Shown: positions 7,801 to 17,000, numbered from the stretch's first letter. The stretch: DNA of 64,000 nucleotides from Streptomyces sedi (GCF_006335015.1 NZ_VDGT01000010.1:62001-126000), one strand, 5' to 3'. Notes: a model not told the origin generated them from the letters alone. A program made the numbers and translations.

Positions 7801-8735
7801 GCGCCCCCGACCGCCCCCGCCGCCGGCGCGGCGCCTCGGTCCGCTCGGCGCCCTACGGGTTCCTCGCGCCGACCGCCGTGCTCTTTCTGCTGTTCTTCGC
7901 GCTGCCGATCGGCTACGCGCTCTATCTCAGCGTGCGGAAGGTCCAGATCAAGGGCCTCGGCCTCGGCCCCGACGGCCGCGAGGAGGTGTGGGCCGGGCTG
8001 GCCAACTACCGCGGGGCGCTGACCGACTCGGAGCTGCTGGACGGCGCGCTGCGGGTGCTCGGCTACGGCGCGATCGTGGTGCCGGTGATGCTGGGCCTGG
8101 CGCTGTTCTTCGCGCTGCTGCTGGACGACGAGCAGGTGCGGGGGCGGCGGTTCGGCCGGTTGACGATCTTCCTGCCGTACGCCGTTCCCGGGGTGATCGC
8201 CGCGCTGCTGTGGGGCTTCCTGTATCTGCCGTCGGTCAGCCCCGTCACGGACGCGCTGGAGACGCTGGGGCTGCCGGCGCCGGACTTCCTGACGGGGCCG
8301 GCGCTCTACGGCTCGCTGGCGAACATCGCGATCTGGGGCGGCACCGGTTTCAACATGATCGTGATCTACACCGCGCTGCGCGCCCTCCCCGTGGAGGTGC
8401 GGGAGGCGGCGCGGCTGGACGGCTGCACGCCGTTGCAGACGGCGCTGCGGGTCAAGATCCCGATGGTGCTGCCCTCGCTGGTGCTCACCTTCTTCTTCTC
8501 GATCATCGCCACCCTCCAGGTCTTCAACGAGCCGACGACACTGCGGCCGTTGACCAACAACCTGTCCACGACGTGGTCCCCGCTGATGAAGGTCTACCAG
8601 GACGCGTTCACCGGCGGCGACATCCACTCGGCCGCCGCGACGGCCGTGGTGATCGCGCTGGTCACGCTCGTGCTGTCGTTCGGCTTCCTGCGGCTGGCCA
8701 CCGCCCGCACCCGCCGCGAGGAGAACGCCCGATGA
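7797..8735 (+). CDS. Sugar ABC permease, MalF type
   Basis: This 312-aa integral membrane protein has about six transmembrane segments, starting near PTAVLFLLFFALPIGYALYL (residues ~25-44). The cytoplasmic EAA loop appears as EAARLDGCTPLQTALRVKIP and docks the ATPase subunit. The GTG start overlaps the binding-protein stop (GTGA), so translation is coupled. By analogy to the gan locus of Bacillus it corresponds to GanP. No ATPase gene follows in the operon, which is normal for Streptomyces, where the shared ATPase MsiK serves many sugar importers. Confidence 0.88.
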   Translation: MSAPDRPRRRRGASVRSAPYGFLAPTAVLFLLFFALPIGYALYLSVRKVQIKGLGLGPDGREEVWAGLANYRGALTDSELLDGALRVLGYGAIVVPVMLGLALFFALLLDDEQVRGRRFGRLTIFLPYAVPGVIAALLWGFLYLPSVSPVTDALETLGLPAPDFLTGPALYGSLANIAIWGGTGFNMIVIYTALRALPVEVREAARLDGCTPLQTALRVKIPMVLPSLVLTFFFSIIATLQVFNEPTTLRPLTNNLSTTWSPLMKVYQDAFTGGDIHSAAATAVVIALVTLVLSFGFLRLATARTRREENAR

Positions 8736-9619
8736 GCGCCACGACGAGCGCAGCGCCCACCCCGCGCGCGACGAACGCCCCCGGCCGCCCGCGCCGTGTC
8801 GCGCTGCTGCCGACGGCCGCGCTCCTGCTGGGCGCGCTGTACTGCCTGCTGCCGGTGGCGTGGGTCGTGGTCGCGGCGACCAAGAGCGGCGACGAGCTGT
8901 TCTCCACGTTCACCTTCGCGCCCGGCGGCGGGCTGCTGGAGAACGTCTCCGACCTGCACGGCTACCGGGACGGGATCTACTGGAAGTGGATGGCCAACTC
9001 CGCGCTCTACGCGGGCGTCGGCGCGCTGCTGTCCTGCGCGGTCTCGGCGCTGGCCGGGTACGCGCTGGCGATCTACCGCTTCCCGGGTCGGGAGTCGGTC
9101 TTCAACGTGCTGCTGGCGGGCGTGCTGATGCCGCCGGTGATCCTGGCGGTGCCGCAGTATCTGCTGCTCGCGGAGGCCGATCTGACCGACAGTCGGCTGG
9201 CGGTGCTGCTGCCGGTGCTGCTCTCCCCGTACGGGATCTATCTGGCACGGATCTACGCGGCGGCCTCGGTGCCGGCCGACGTGGTGGAGGCGGCGCGGAT
9301 GGACGGTTCGGGCGAGTGGCGGATCTTCCGGTCGATCGCGGTGCCCATGATGCGGCCGGGGCTGGTCACGATCTTCCTCTTCCAGTTCGTGGCGATCTGG
9401 AACAACTTCCTGCTGCCGTACATCATGCTGAGCGACGACGAGAAGTTCCCGTTGACGCTGGGCCTGTTCACGCTGCTGAACCAGGGGTCGAACACCCCGG
9501 CCCTCTACACGCTGGTGATCACGGGCGCGCTGCTGGCGGTGCTGCCGCTGATCGCGCTGTTCCTGGTGATCCAGCGCTTCTGGAGTCTGGACCTGCTGTC
9601 GGGGGCCGTAAAGTCTTGA
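8732..9619 (+). CDS. Sugar ABC permease, MalG type
   Basis: This is a 295-aa inner-membrane protein with six predicted transmembrane segments. The EAA loop reads EAARMDGSGEWRIFRSIAVP. Its start overlaps the preceding permease stop (ATGA). The end FWSLDLLSGAVKS is typical of MalG-type subunits. With the MalF-type partner it should form the channel for galacto-oligosaccharide uptake. A consensus-like ribosome site (CGAGGAG) precedes the ATG within the upstream gene. Confidence 0.88.
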   Translation: MSATTSAAPTPRATNAPGRPRRVALLPTAALLLGALYCLLPVAWVVVAATKSGDELFSTFTFAPGGGLLENVSDLHGYRDGIYWKWMANSALYAGVGALLSCAVSALAGYALAIYRFPGRESVFNVLLAGVLMPPVILAVPQYLLLAEADLTDSRLAVLLPVLLSPYGIYLARIYAAASVPADVVEAARMDGSGEWRIFRSIAVPMMRPGLVTIFLFQFVAIWNNFLLPYIMLSDDEKFPLTLGLFTLLNQGSNTPALYTLVITGALLAVLPLIALFLVIQRFWSLDLLSGAVKS

Positions 9620-9621
9620 CC

Positions 9622-10647
9622 ATGAACAACCCGGCGCGGCGCCAGCGGCCCACGATCCACGACGTCGCCCGGGTGGCCGGCGTCTCGCGCGGCACGGTGT
9701 CGCGGGTGCTCAACGGCGGCCACCACGTCAGCCCGGCCGCCGCCGAGGCGGTCAACGCCGCGATCCGCAGGACGGGTTACGTGGTGAACCGGCACGCCCG
9801 TTCGCTGATCACGGGGCGTTCGGGGTCGGCGGCGTTCCTGCTGACCGAGCCGCAGGAGCGGTTCTTCGAGGACCCCAACTTCAACGTGCTGCTGCGGGGT
9901 TGCACCCAGGCGCTGGCCGCGCACGACATTCCGCTGCTGCTGATGATCGCGGGCTCGCGGGACGAGCAGCGGCGGATCGTCCGCTATGTCACGGCCGGGC
10001 ACGTCGACGGGGTGCTGCTGGTCTCCAGCCGCACCGGCGACCCGGTGGCCGCGCAGTTGGCGCGGGCCGGCACCCCGGTGGTGGCCTGCGGCAAGCCGAT
10101 GGATCCGCGCGCGGGCCGGCTGGCCCATGTCGCGGCCGACGACCGGGAGGGGGCGCGGGAGATGGTGCGCCATCTGCTGTCCGCCGGCCGGCGCCGGATC
10201 GCCACCATCGCCGGGCCGCAGGACACCCCGGGCGGCGTCGACCGGCTGGCCGGGTACCGGGAGGTGCTGGCGGAGGCCGGGCTGCCGTTCCAGGAGACTT
10301 TGGTGGAGACCGGCGACTACGGCAGGGCCGGCGGACGGGCCTGCGCCGAGCGGCTGTTGGCGCGCCACCCGGACGTGGACGCGCTCTTCGTCGCCTCGGA
10401 CCTGATGGCGCGCGGCGCGTTGGAGGCGCTGGGCGACGCGGGGCGTTCGGTGCCGGACGACGTGGCGGTCGGCGGCTTCGACGACTCGTCCGCCGCGCTG
10501 GCCTCGGCCCCCGCGCTGACCACGGTGCGCCAGCCGTGGGACCGCATCAGCCAGGAGATGGTGCGGGTGCTGCTGGACCGGATCGCGGGCGAGGACACCT
10601 CGGCGGTGATCCTGCCGACGGAGCTGGTGGTGCGGGAGACCGGCTGA
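9622..10647 (+). CDS. LacI-family repressor of the galactan locus
   Basis: This 341-aa protein has an N-terminal LacI helix-turn-helix (PTIHDVARVAGVSRGTVSRV, residues ~10-29) followed by the hinge and a periplasmic-binding-protein-like sugar domain ending near FDDSSAALASAPALTTVRQP. The ATG lies two bases after the permease stop, so it is the last gene of the transporter operon and would control its own level. The paired sites at 6386 and 6472 are the obvious operators. The inducer is probably galactose or a galacto-oligosaccharide released by GH53/GH42. Confidence 0.9.
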   Translation: MNNPARRQRPTIHDVARVAGVSRGTVSRVLNGGHHVSPAAAEAVNAAIRRTGYVVNRHARSLITGRSGSAAFLLTEPQERFFEDPNFNVLLRGCTQALAAHDIPLLLMIAGSRDEQRRIVRYVTAGHVDGVLLVSSRTGDPVAAQLARAGTPVVACGKPMDPRAGRLAHVAADDREGAREMVRHLLSAGRRRIATIAGPQDTPGGVDRLAGYREVLAEAGLPFQETLVETGDYGRAGGRACAERLLARHPDVDALFVASDLMARGALEALGDAGRSVPDDVAVGGFDDSSAALASAPALTTVRQPWDRISQEMVRVLLDRIAGEDTSAVILPTELVVRETG

Positions 10648-10871
10648 ACCGCGCCCGGTCGACGCCCGGCCCGGCCCGCGCGAGCGACGGGCCGTCGCCG
10701 TCCCGGGTGAGGTGCGCCCGGTGGTGAGGCGTCCCGGAGGCGTGCGTGCGCGAGGCGGCCGGAGGCCGTATGTGCCCGTCCGCGGCCGGGCTTTCGGCCG
10801 ACGGTCGCGAGCGTGCGTGCCGGGGCGGCGAGCGGAACGAGCGCCGCCTTCCGCGGCGTTAGGGTGCGGGG

Positions 10872-11381
10872 ATGCGCATCATCCTGGTGAGCGGCCCCTC
10901 GGGCGCGGGCAAGACGACCGTCGCCCGTCTGCTGGCCGAGAGCGGGCCCTCCCCCAGCGTGCATCTGCACACGGACGACTTCTACGCGGCGATCAGACAG
11001 GGCGCGTTGGTGCCGTATCTGCCGGAGGCGCACGAGCAGAACCGGACCGTCACGGGGGTGATTGCCCGGGCCGCCGCCGGTTACGCCGCGGGCGGGTACC
11101 ACACGGTGGTCGACGGGGTGGTCGGGCCGTGGCTGCTGGACGCCTACGAGGAGGAGGCGGGGGCCGCGGGCGTCGAGCTGGTCTACGTGGTGCTGCGGCC
11201 CGACCGGGAGACGGCGCTCGCCCGGGGAACGTCCCGCTCCGCGCATCCGCTCACCGACCGGGCGGTACTGGGCCGCGTCTACGACGGCTTCGCCGACCTC
11301 GGCCCATTCGAGGAGAACGTCCTGGACTCCACCGGCCTCACCCCCGAGGAGACGGCCGAGGCCGTGCTGGCACGCCGCTGA
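10872..11381 (+). CDS. P-loop kinase-like AAA protein
   Basis: This is a 169-aa single-domain nucleotide-binding protein. The Walker A motif is GPSGAGKTTVAR (residues ~8-19). THTDD-type acidic residues follow (LHTDDFYAAI), then a Walker-B-like VVDGVVGPWLL and an LRPDRETALARG region that resembles the LID arginines of small-molecule kinases. The shape fits the zeta-toxin / chloramphenicol-phosphotransferase / shikimate-kinase-like group, and the substrate is unknown. No antitoxin-like gene lies upstream. Its last 44 bases overlap the convergent NACHT gene. Confidence 0.8.
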   Translation: MRIILVSGPSGAGKTTVARLLAESGPSPSVHLHTDDFYAAIRQGALVPYLPEAHEQNRTVTGVIARAAAGYAAGGYHTVVDGVVGPWLLDAYEEEAGAAGVELVYVVLRPDRETALARGTSRSAHPLTDRAVLGRVYDGFADLGPFEENVLDSTGLTPEETAEAVLARR

Positions 11382-13722
11382 GGCGGTCGGGAGGACCGGT
11401 TCCCCGCGCGAGCCGGCGCTGGAGTTCGGCGTGGCGGAACTGGTAGGTGGCACCGCCCTGGCGCAGCACCCCTCGTCGATGGGCGTCCGCGAGGAAGGGC
11501 ATCAGCCGCCACGGCAGCCGCCGCCGCGCGGCCAGCCAGCACCGCGCGAGCGTGAATCTCCCGTACGTCGCCTGGAGGAACGCCCAGGCCAACCCGGTCG
11601 CCACCGCGTTGGCCACTCCGGTCTGAACGCCCTTCCACAGCCCGAGGTCCGCCCCGACGACGAAGACGGTGGCGGACCCGATGCCGATGCCGCCCGCCAT
11701 GGCGATCGTCCAGAACGTGACGCGATCCTGGCGCAGGACCGTCTGGGGGTCGGCGGCGACCGTCGCCTCGGCGGGCCGCGCTTCGAGGCCGGCTCCGAAG
11801 GAACCGGCGGCCGCGGCGACGAGTCCCGCCACCGCCCCGCTCAGCGGGTCCGACTGGAGCACCACCGCCAGGCCGATGGCCACCCCGGCCGCCAGACCGT
11901 TGACGATGCCGAGGGGGGACCAGCGAAGCCCCCTCGCCGGGACCGCCCGCGTGCCCAACGCGACGACGCACAGGGCGGCGAGGAAGAACCCGACGCTGTT
12001 GACCAGCGGAGCGGCCTTCCCCATGGCGGGCTCCCCCGCGAACGCGCCGACGATGGAGGCCGCGAACCCGCCGGCCAGACCGGCCCGGAAACCCCCCAGG
12101 AACCCGGGGATGAGGCCCAACGCCAGTCCGCTGACGAGGTATCCCGCCGGGCTGTCTATCCCCATCACGTGCCGCGCCCCCAGACCGACGAGGGCGCCGA
12201 GGAGGCTGCCGACCAGCCCGCCCCCGAGCCCGCGGTTGAAGGTGGCGGCGGGTGGGCTCCATCTCCGGGCGAGCATGGCCACGACGACTCCCACGACCAT
12301 GCCGAGTCCCAGCCAGGGGCCGAACGGCATCACCCACGCCGCCGGCACCGCGGCGAGCCCGACGACGACTCCCGCGAGGAGCCTGGGCGTCGCGCCCGCC
12401 AGCTCCCACCATCTGAGGTCCGTACTGCCCCGCTGGCGGCCCTCCAAGTCCGCGGCGAGGAACGCCAGGAAGTGGCTCGCCTGCCGCCTGTTCCATTCAC
12501 GGCGTGGCGTCGGGGCGGGGTGCCGCCCGTAGGATGCGGGCAGGAAGGCGTCCAGCAGGTGCGCCCGCATCGCCTCCGGTGTGGGGAATCGCGCGCTGTC
12601 CAGCAGTTCGACCGGGCCGTCAGCGGGGCCCGCTCCCTCCTCGGGCGGGGAGTTGTAGGCCGTGCGGGCAAGGGACGCCATCAGCGGGGTGGTCAGCAGC
12701 CTGGCCAGCGGGTGGCGTGCGCTCTCCCCCGACAACGCGGCGAAGACCTCCCGCCAGCGCGCCACCCCGGTCGGCCCGGCCGCCGAATCCCGCAGATAGG
12801 AGACGACGGTGTCCAGGTCGAGGGGCAGCAGTTCGATGCCGGCCGCGCCGGTCACCCGCACCTCGATTCCCTCGCCGGCCCGGACCGTCGTGAGGAACGG
12901 GTCGCTGCGCGAGGCCAGCACCAGCCCCAGGTCGGGATGCCCGCCCATCGTGTCGTTGATCCGGGCGATCGCCCGGCCGCGGACGTCGCCGGGGATCTCG
13001 TCCAGACCGTCCAGCACCAGCATGATCAGGCCGGCGTCCAACAGCTCCCGCCCCCGGGTGGCGCCCGTCCGCCCGCGTTCGCCCAACGCCGGGTAGTCGG
13101 TCCCCAACCGCTGTTCCAGCCACCCGTCCAGGTCCTCCGCGTCCGGGGCCCAGGACGCCAACGGCACCAGCAGGGGCACCGGGGCCCCTTGGTGGCGACG
13201 GGCCAGCAGGTCCAACACCAACCGGACCAGCAGGACGCTCTTGCCCGAGCCCGGTTCCCCCAGCACCACCAGACGACCGGTCGGCACCCTGGCCAGAACG
13301 TCCACCAACTCGCCGTCCGTGCCGGAGAGCGCCTGCGGCTCCGCTGCCCACGCGGAGGGGGACATCGCCGAGGCGCGGCCGACACCCGTCGTCGCCAGTC
13401 GGACGATGGAGGTCCACGGCTCCAGCAGCTCCGCCGACGCCGCCCGCCACCGGACGGGAAGGGGATACGGGTCGTTTAACCGCCTCAGCGCCACCTCCTT
13501 CTCCCACTGCCGCTTCACCGCGAACGCCAGGTCGTCGGCGGCCGCTGTCAGAATCCGGTCGTCGGCGGCCCGGGCCGAGGGCCGCTCGGTGCGGGGCTGT
13601 TGGTTGATGGTGATGTCGCCATGGAACTCCCGCCCCTGGAACACGTACTCGCCGGTCCCCGAGAAAGCGTTGTGGCTCTGGCCGGCTCCCGTGCCGTCCT
13701 CGCCGAGCGGATCTCTCACCAC
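11338..13722 (-). CDS. NACHT NTPase with C-terminal membrane domain
   Basis: This protein has about 794 aa from the GTG at 13722 (an upstream GTG at 13779 is also open). Near the N-terminus is a YVFQGREFHGDITINQ segment, a motif often found at the front of streptomycete NTPase and signalling proteins. The NACHT domain has Walker A GEPGSGKSVLL (~154-164) and Walker B LVLDGLDEI (~234-242). The C-terminal third (~450-740) is Gly/Ala/Val-rich with about eight membrane segments. It ends in a soluble tail (YQFRHAELQRRLA). Bacterial NACHT proteins are STAND NTPases, several of which act in antiphage defence; that role here is inference. A TTA leucine codon at 13477-13479 makes translation likely to depend on the bldA tRNA. 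Confidence 0.85.
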   Translation of the reverse strand: MVRDPLGEDGTGAGQSHNAFSGTGEYVFQGREFHGDITINQQPRTERPSARAADDRILTAAADDLAFAVKRQWEKEVALRRLNDPYPLPVRWRAASAELLEPWTSIVRLATTGVGRASAMSPSAWAAEPQALSGTDGELVDVLARVPTGRLVVLGEPGSGKSVLLVRLVLDLLARRHQGAPVPLLVPLASWAPDAEDLDGWLEQRLGTDYPALGERGRTGATRGRELLDAGLIMLVLDGLDEIPGDVRGRAIARINDTMGGHPDLGLVLASRSDPFLTTVRAGEGIEVRVTGAAGIELLPLDLDTVVSYLRDSAAGPTGVARWREVFAALSGESARHPLARLLTTPLMASLARTAYNSPPEEGAGPADGPVELLDSARFPTPEAMRAHLLDAFLPASYGRHPAPTPRREWNRRQASHFLAFLAADLEGRQRGSTDLRWWELAGATPRLLAGVVVGLAAVPAAWVMPFGPWLGLGMVVGVVVAMLARRWSPPAATFNRGLGGGLVGSLLGALVGLGARHVMGIDSPAGYLVSGLALGLIPGFLGGFRAGLAGGFAASIVGAFAGEPAMGKAAPLVNSVGFFLAALCVVALGTRAVPARGLRWSPLGIVNGLAAGVAIGLAVVLQSDPLSGAVAGLVAAAAGSFGAGLEARPAEATVAADPQTVLRQDRVTFWTIAMAGGIGIGSATVFVVGADLGLWKGVQTGVANAVATGLAWAFLQATYGRFTLARCWLAARRRLPWRLMPFLADAHRRGVLRQGGATYQFRHAELQRRLARGTGPPDRLSGVPARPRPSPRG

Positions 13723-13897
13723 GTGCCGTGCCCCCCGCCGTCCGGGTCGTACGTCAACAAGCCTCAAGATGGTGCGCACTCACAGCAGTCCCGCCGCCAC
13801 TCTACGGCCCCTCCCACGTTCGGCGATATAACGGTGTGCCCGCTGGTCAGCGTGGGGAGGTTCCGCGCGCGGTGGGGCGCCGCCGTAGTCTGCCGGC

Positions 13898-14944
13898 ATG
13901 GTTCCGATGATCCGCGCCGCCAGCCTGCGCGGCTTCGTGGCGCTGGTCGACGGGCTGGGCGGTGACGCGGAGGCGCTGCTCGCCCGGTTCGGGGTCGCGT
14001 CCTCGGCGCTGGAGTCGGACGAGGGGCTGATCCCGATCACCGCCAACGACCTGGTGCTGGACTCAGCCGCCGCCGAACTGGACTGCCCCGACCTGGGGCT
14101 GCGGCTGGCCGAGGCCCAGGATCTGAGCATCCTGGGGCCGTTGGCGGTGGCCATCGAGGCTTCGTCGACGGTCGCGGAGGCGCTGCGTCTCGCCTCGCGC
14201 TACATGTTCGTGCACAGCCCGGCGCTGAGCGTCGGAGTCGGGGCCGACCCGTACGGCAGCCCCGGGGTCGTGGCGCTGACCTACCGGAAGGACCCGCGCG
14301 AGTCGCCCTACTCGCCGCAGGCGACGGAGCTGGGACTCGGGCTCTTTCAACGGGTCGCGCTGGCGCTGGTCGGCACGCCGTCCGGGCTGCGCTCCGTCGA
14401 GATCCCGCACCAGCCGCTCTCCCCCGTCGAGCGCTACACCGCGTTCTTCGGCGTCGACGTGCGGTTCGGGCGCCCCGAGGGCGCGCTGCGCGTCGAACGG
14501 CGGGTGCTGGACGAACGGTTCGCGACCGCCGACGAGACGATCAGGGAGCTGGCCGCCGCCCATCTCGCCGACACCTACGCGGACCCGGGGCGCGCGGTGT
14601 CGACGCAGGTCAAGCGCGCGCTGGCCGGGACGCTCGGCACCGCGCCCCCGGCGCTGTCGGGCGTCGCGCGGCTGCTGGCCGTGCATCCGCGTACGTTGCA
14701 ACGGCGGCTCGCCGCCGAGGGGACGACGTTCGAAGCGGTGCTGGACGAGGCGCGGCGGGAGGCGGCGCACCGCTACATCACGACGACCGCACTCCCGTTG
14801 GGGCAGGTCGCCGCGCTGGTCGGCTTCAGTGAACAGTCCACGCTCAGCCACGCCGTGCACCGCTGGTACGGGACCAGCCCGCGCGCGCTGCGCCGGGCCC
14901 CCTTCGGCGACGGCGGGCCGGGGCGTTCCGGATTGTCGCGCTGA
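13898..14944 (+). CDS. AraC-family regulator with arabinose-binding-like N-domain
   Basis: This 348-aa protein has an N-terminal ~190-residue domain of the Arabinose_bd type (LLARFGVASSALESDEGLIP, LGLRLAEAQDLSILGPL). The AraC helix-turn-helix occupies the last ~90 residues (VARLLAVHPRTLQRRLAAEG, then VAALVGFSEQSTLSHAVHRW and GTSPRALRR). This group often senses hydrophobic or steroid-like ligands and activates neighbouring catabolic genes. It lies 65 bases upstream of the MBL-fold and SDR genes on the same strand, which are its likely targets. The start could also be the internal ATG four codons in. Confidence 0.88.
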   Translation: MVPMIRAASLRGFVALVDGLGGDAEALLARFGVASSALESDEGLIPITANDLVLDSAAAELDCPDLGLRLAEAQDLSILGPLAVAIEASSTVAEALRLASRYMFVHSPALSVGVGADPYGSPGVVALTYRKDPRESPYSPQATELGLGLFQRVALALVGTPSGLRSVEIPHQPLSPVERYTAFFGVDVRFGRPEGALRVERRVLDERFATADETIRELAAAHLADTYADPGRAVSTQVKRALAGTLGTAPPALSGVARLLAVHPRTLQRRLAAEGTTFEAVLDEARREAAHRYITTTALPLGQVAALVGFSEQSTLSHAVHRWYGTSPRALRRAPFGDGGPGRSGLSR

Positions 14945-15009
14945 GACAAGTCTCGCGCGGGCCGCGTCGGCACCCTGGGGGAAACCCGCCGACCCCGGAG
15001 GTGCGACTG

Positions 15010-16146
15010 ATGGTGGACCAGGCACAGCGAGGCGACCTGGGCCTCGCGGCGATCGGGGCACGTCCGATCCCCGAGTTCGACGGCGTGCACGAGGTGTGGC
15101 CGCGCGGCGAGCGGCTGGCCGCCGTGCGCAGGGCGGCGGCCGAGTACAAGGAGCGCTTCGCGGCCCAGGGCCAGGTCACGGCGGTGCGGTCGGTGGACAT
15201 CGCCGCCGCCCCCTACCCCGTCGACTACGCCTTCCACGGCGCGGTCTCGGTGCCGACGCTGCCGCTGATCTCCATGATCAACCGGATGCTCGTCGTCCAG
15301 TACGACGACTGGGACGGCACCCCGCGCACCCTGGTGTTCGAGCCGACGGTACCGGACGGCTCGGCGGAGGCGCCGTTCTACCGGAACCTGCGGAAGCTGA
15401 CCCGACGGGTGCCGGGCGGCCGACTGGCCGAGAAGACGGTCCTGAAGTACTACAACGAGCCGGGCGATGTCCTCGCCAAGGTCGGACTGACCGCCGACGA
15501 CATCGACTTCTGCACCTTCGACCACCTCCATGTGCAGGACCCGCGCATGATCCTCGGCTCCACCCAGGTCATCGAGGGCGAGGCGGCACCGCGCCGGCCG
15601 CTCTTCGGCGGGGCGCGGATGCTGGTGCACAGCCGCGAACTGGCGACCCTGCGGTCGCTGCACCCGATGCAGTGGGCCTGGTATGTCGAGGGCGGCCTGG
15701 GCGGGGTCGACCCGGAGAAGTTCGTCACGTTCGACGGCGACATCGAACTCGGCCCCGGCATCGCCCTGCTGTGGACGCCCGGGCACACGGACGGCAACCA
15801 CTCGCTGGTCGTCAACACACCGGACGGGGTGTGGGTCTCCTCGGAGAACGGCATCTCGCTCGACAACTGGCAGCCGGAGCTGTCGAGGATCCCGGGTGTG
15901 CGCAGGTACCACGAGAAGTTCGGCCGCGAGATCTGTCCGAACGCCAACACGCTGGAGGACTCGCTCGACCAGTACGACTCGATGGTCAAGGAGAAGACGC
16001 TGGCCGACCGCAGCAAACGGGACCCCCGTTGGCTGCAGATCCTGCCGTCGACCGAACTCGCCCCGTGGAAGCGCTTCTGGCCGGTGGTACCGACCTTCGC
16101 CCACGGCGGGATCGCGTACGGCGAGATCAGGGCGGCCCGGGGATGA
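15010..16146 (+). CDS. MBL-fold metallo-hydrolase, unusual metal motif
   Basis: This 378-aa protein has metallo-beta-lactamase-fold features. The ATG at 15010 is chosen because GGAGG lies 8 bases upstream. The usual THxHxDH metal site is replaced by FDHLHVQDP (about residue 175), in which the Asp is shifted one place and the last His is missing. A later PGHTDGNHSLVV block fits the second metal-site His. An N-terminal ~90-residue extension precedes the fold. The substrate is unknown. The stop overlaps the SDR gene (ATGA). The AraC regulator upstream suggests an inducible catabolic or detoxifying role. Confidence 0.75.
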   Translation: MVDQAQRGDLGLAAIGARPIPEFDGVHEVWPRGERLAAVRRAAAEYKERFAAQGQVTAVRSVDIAAAPYPVDYAFHGAVSVPTLPLISMINRMLVVQYDDWDGTPRTLVFEPTVPDGSAEAPFYRNLRKLTRRVPGGRLAEKTVLKYYNEPGDVLAKVGLTADDIDFCTFDHLHVQDPRMILGSTQVIEGEAAPRRPLFGGARMLVHSRELATLRSLHPMQWAWYVEGGLGGVDPEKFVTFDGDIELGPGIALLWTPGHTDGNHSLVVNTPDGVWVSSENGISLDNWQPELSRIPGVRRYHEKFGREICPNANTLEDSLDQYDSMVKEKTLADRSKRDPRWLQILPSTELAPWKRFWPVVPTFAHGGIAYGEIRAARG

Positions 16147-17000
16147 GGCGCCCGACCGGGCGTGCCGCTCGTGAACCCGGGGGCGCGGTCGTCACCGGCG
16201 CGGGCCGTGGGCTGGGGCGCCGGATCGCGGGGCTCCTCGTCGCGCGCGGCCACCGGGTGCTGCTCACCGACCGGGACGGGGACTCCGCGCGGGCGGCGGC
16301 CGAGGAGCTGGGCGGCGCGGCCACCGCGCTGGCCGTCGACGTGCGCGACCAGGGCCAGGTCGAGGCGGCCAGGGACGCGGCCCTGGACCTGGCCGGGCGC
16401 CTGGACGTCTGGGTGAACAACGCGGGCGTGCTGGTCACCGGCCCCGCCTGGGAGCAGGACGAGGCGACCCGCAGACTGATGATCGAGGTCAACGCTTGCG
16501 GCACCATCAACGGCACCGTCGCCGCCATCGACGCGATGCGCGGCAACGGCGGCGGCCACGTGGTCAACGTCGTCTCCCTCGCCGGGCTGACGGCCGTGGC
16601 GGGTGAGGCCGTCTACGCCGCCTCCAAACACGCGGCGCTCGGCTTCAGCCTCAGCACGATGGCCGACCTGAGGGTCGCCGGCGTGCGGGACATCCGGATC
16701 TCCTGTGTCTGCCCCGACGGCATCTGGACGCCGATGCTCCACGACAAGCTGCGCGACCCTCGCTCGGCGCTGTCCTTCTCCGGCCGGCTCCTCACGCCGG
16801 AGGAGGTGGCCGACGCCGTCCGCCGGGTGCTCGACCGGCCCCGACCGGTCACCTCGATCCCCCGCTGGCGCGGCGCCCTGTCGCGCCTCGCCGACGCGGC
16901 GCCGACAGCGGGGCTGGCGGCCATCCCGCTGATGGCAGCGCGGGGCCGCCGCGTCCAACGGAAGATCCTGGCCGGGGGCGGGCCGCGCGCCGGGAAGTGA
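16143..17000 (+). CDS. Short-chain dehydrogenase/reductase
   Basis: This is a 285-aa Rossmann oxidoreductase. The cofactor motif is VVTGAGRGLGRRIAG (residues ~16-30), with NNAG (VNNAGVLVTG) next, a catalytic Ser in VVSLAGLTAVAG and YAASKHAALG carrying the YxxxK pair. An Asp after beta-2 (LLTDRDG) favours NAD(H). It is translationally coupled to the MBL-fold gene. The substrate is probably a hydroxyl or keto compound handled with that enzyme, and both are probably under the AraC regulator. The C-terminal ~35 residues are basic (RGRRVQRKIL). Confidence 0.87.
   Translation: MRRPTGRAAREPGGAVVTGAGRGLGRRIAGLLVARGHRVLLTDRDGDSARAAAEELGGAATALAVDVRDQGQVEAARDAALDLAGRLDVWVNNAGVLVTGPAWEQDEATRRLMIEVNACGTINGTVAAIDAMRGNGGGHVVNVVSLAGLTAVAGEAVYAASKHAALGFSLSTMADLRVAGVRDIRISCVCPDGIWTPMLHDKLRDPRSALSFSGRLLTPEEVADAVRRVLDRPRPVTSIPRWRGALSRLADAAPTAGLAAIPLMAARGRRVQRKILAGGGPRAGK

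Noticed and set aside
10648-10871. Possible small gene after lacI
   Set aside because: I found no frame with a ribosome site or sensible composition. It looks like ordinary intergenic sequence with the kinase promoter.
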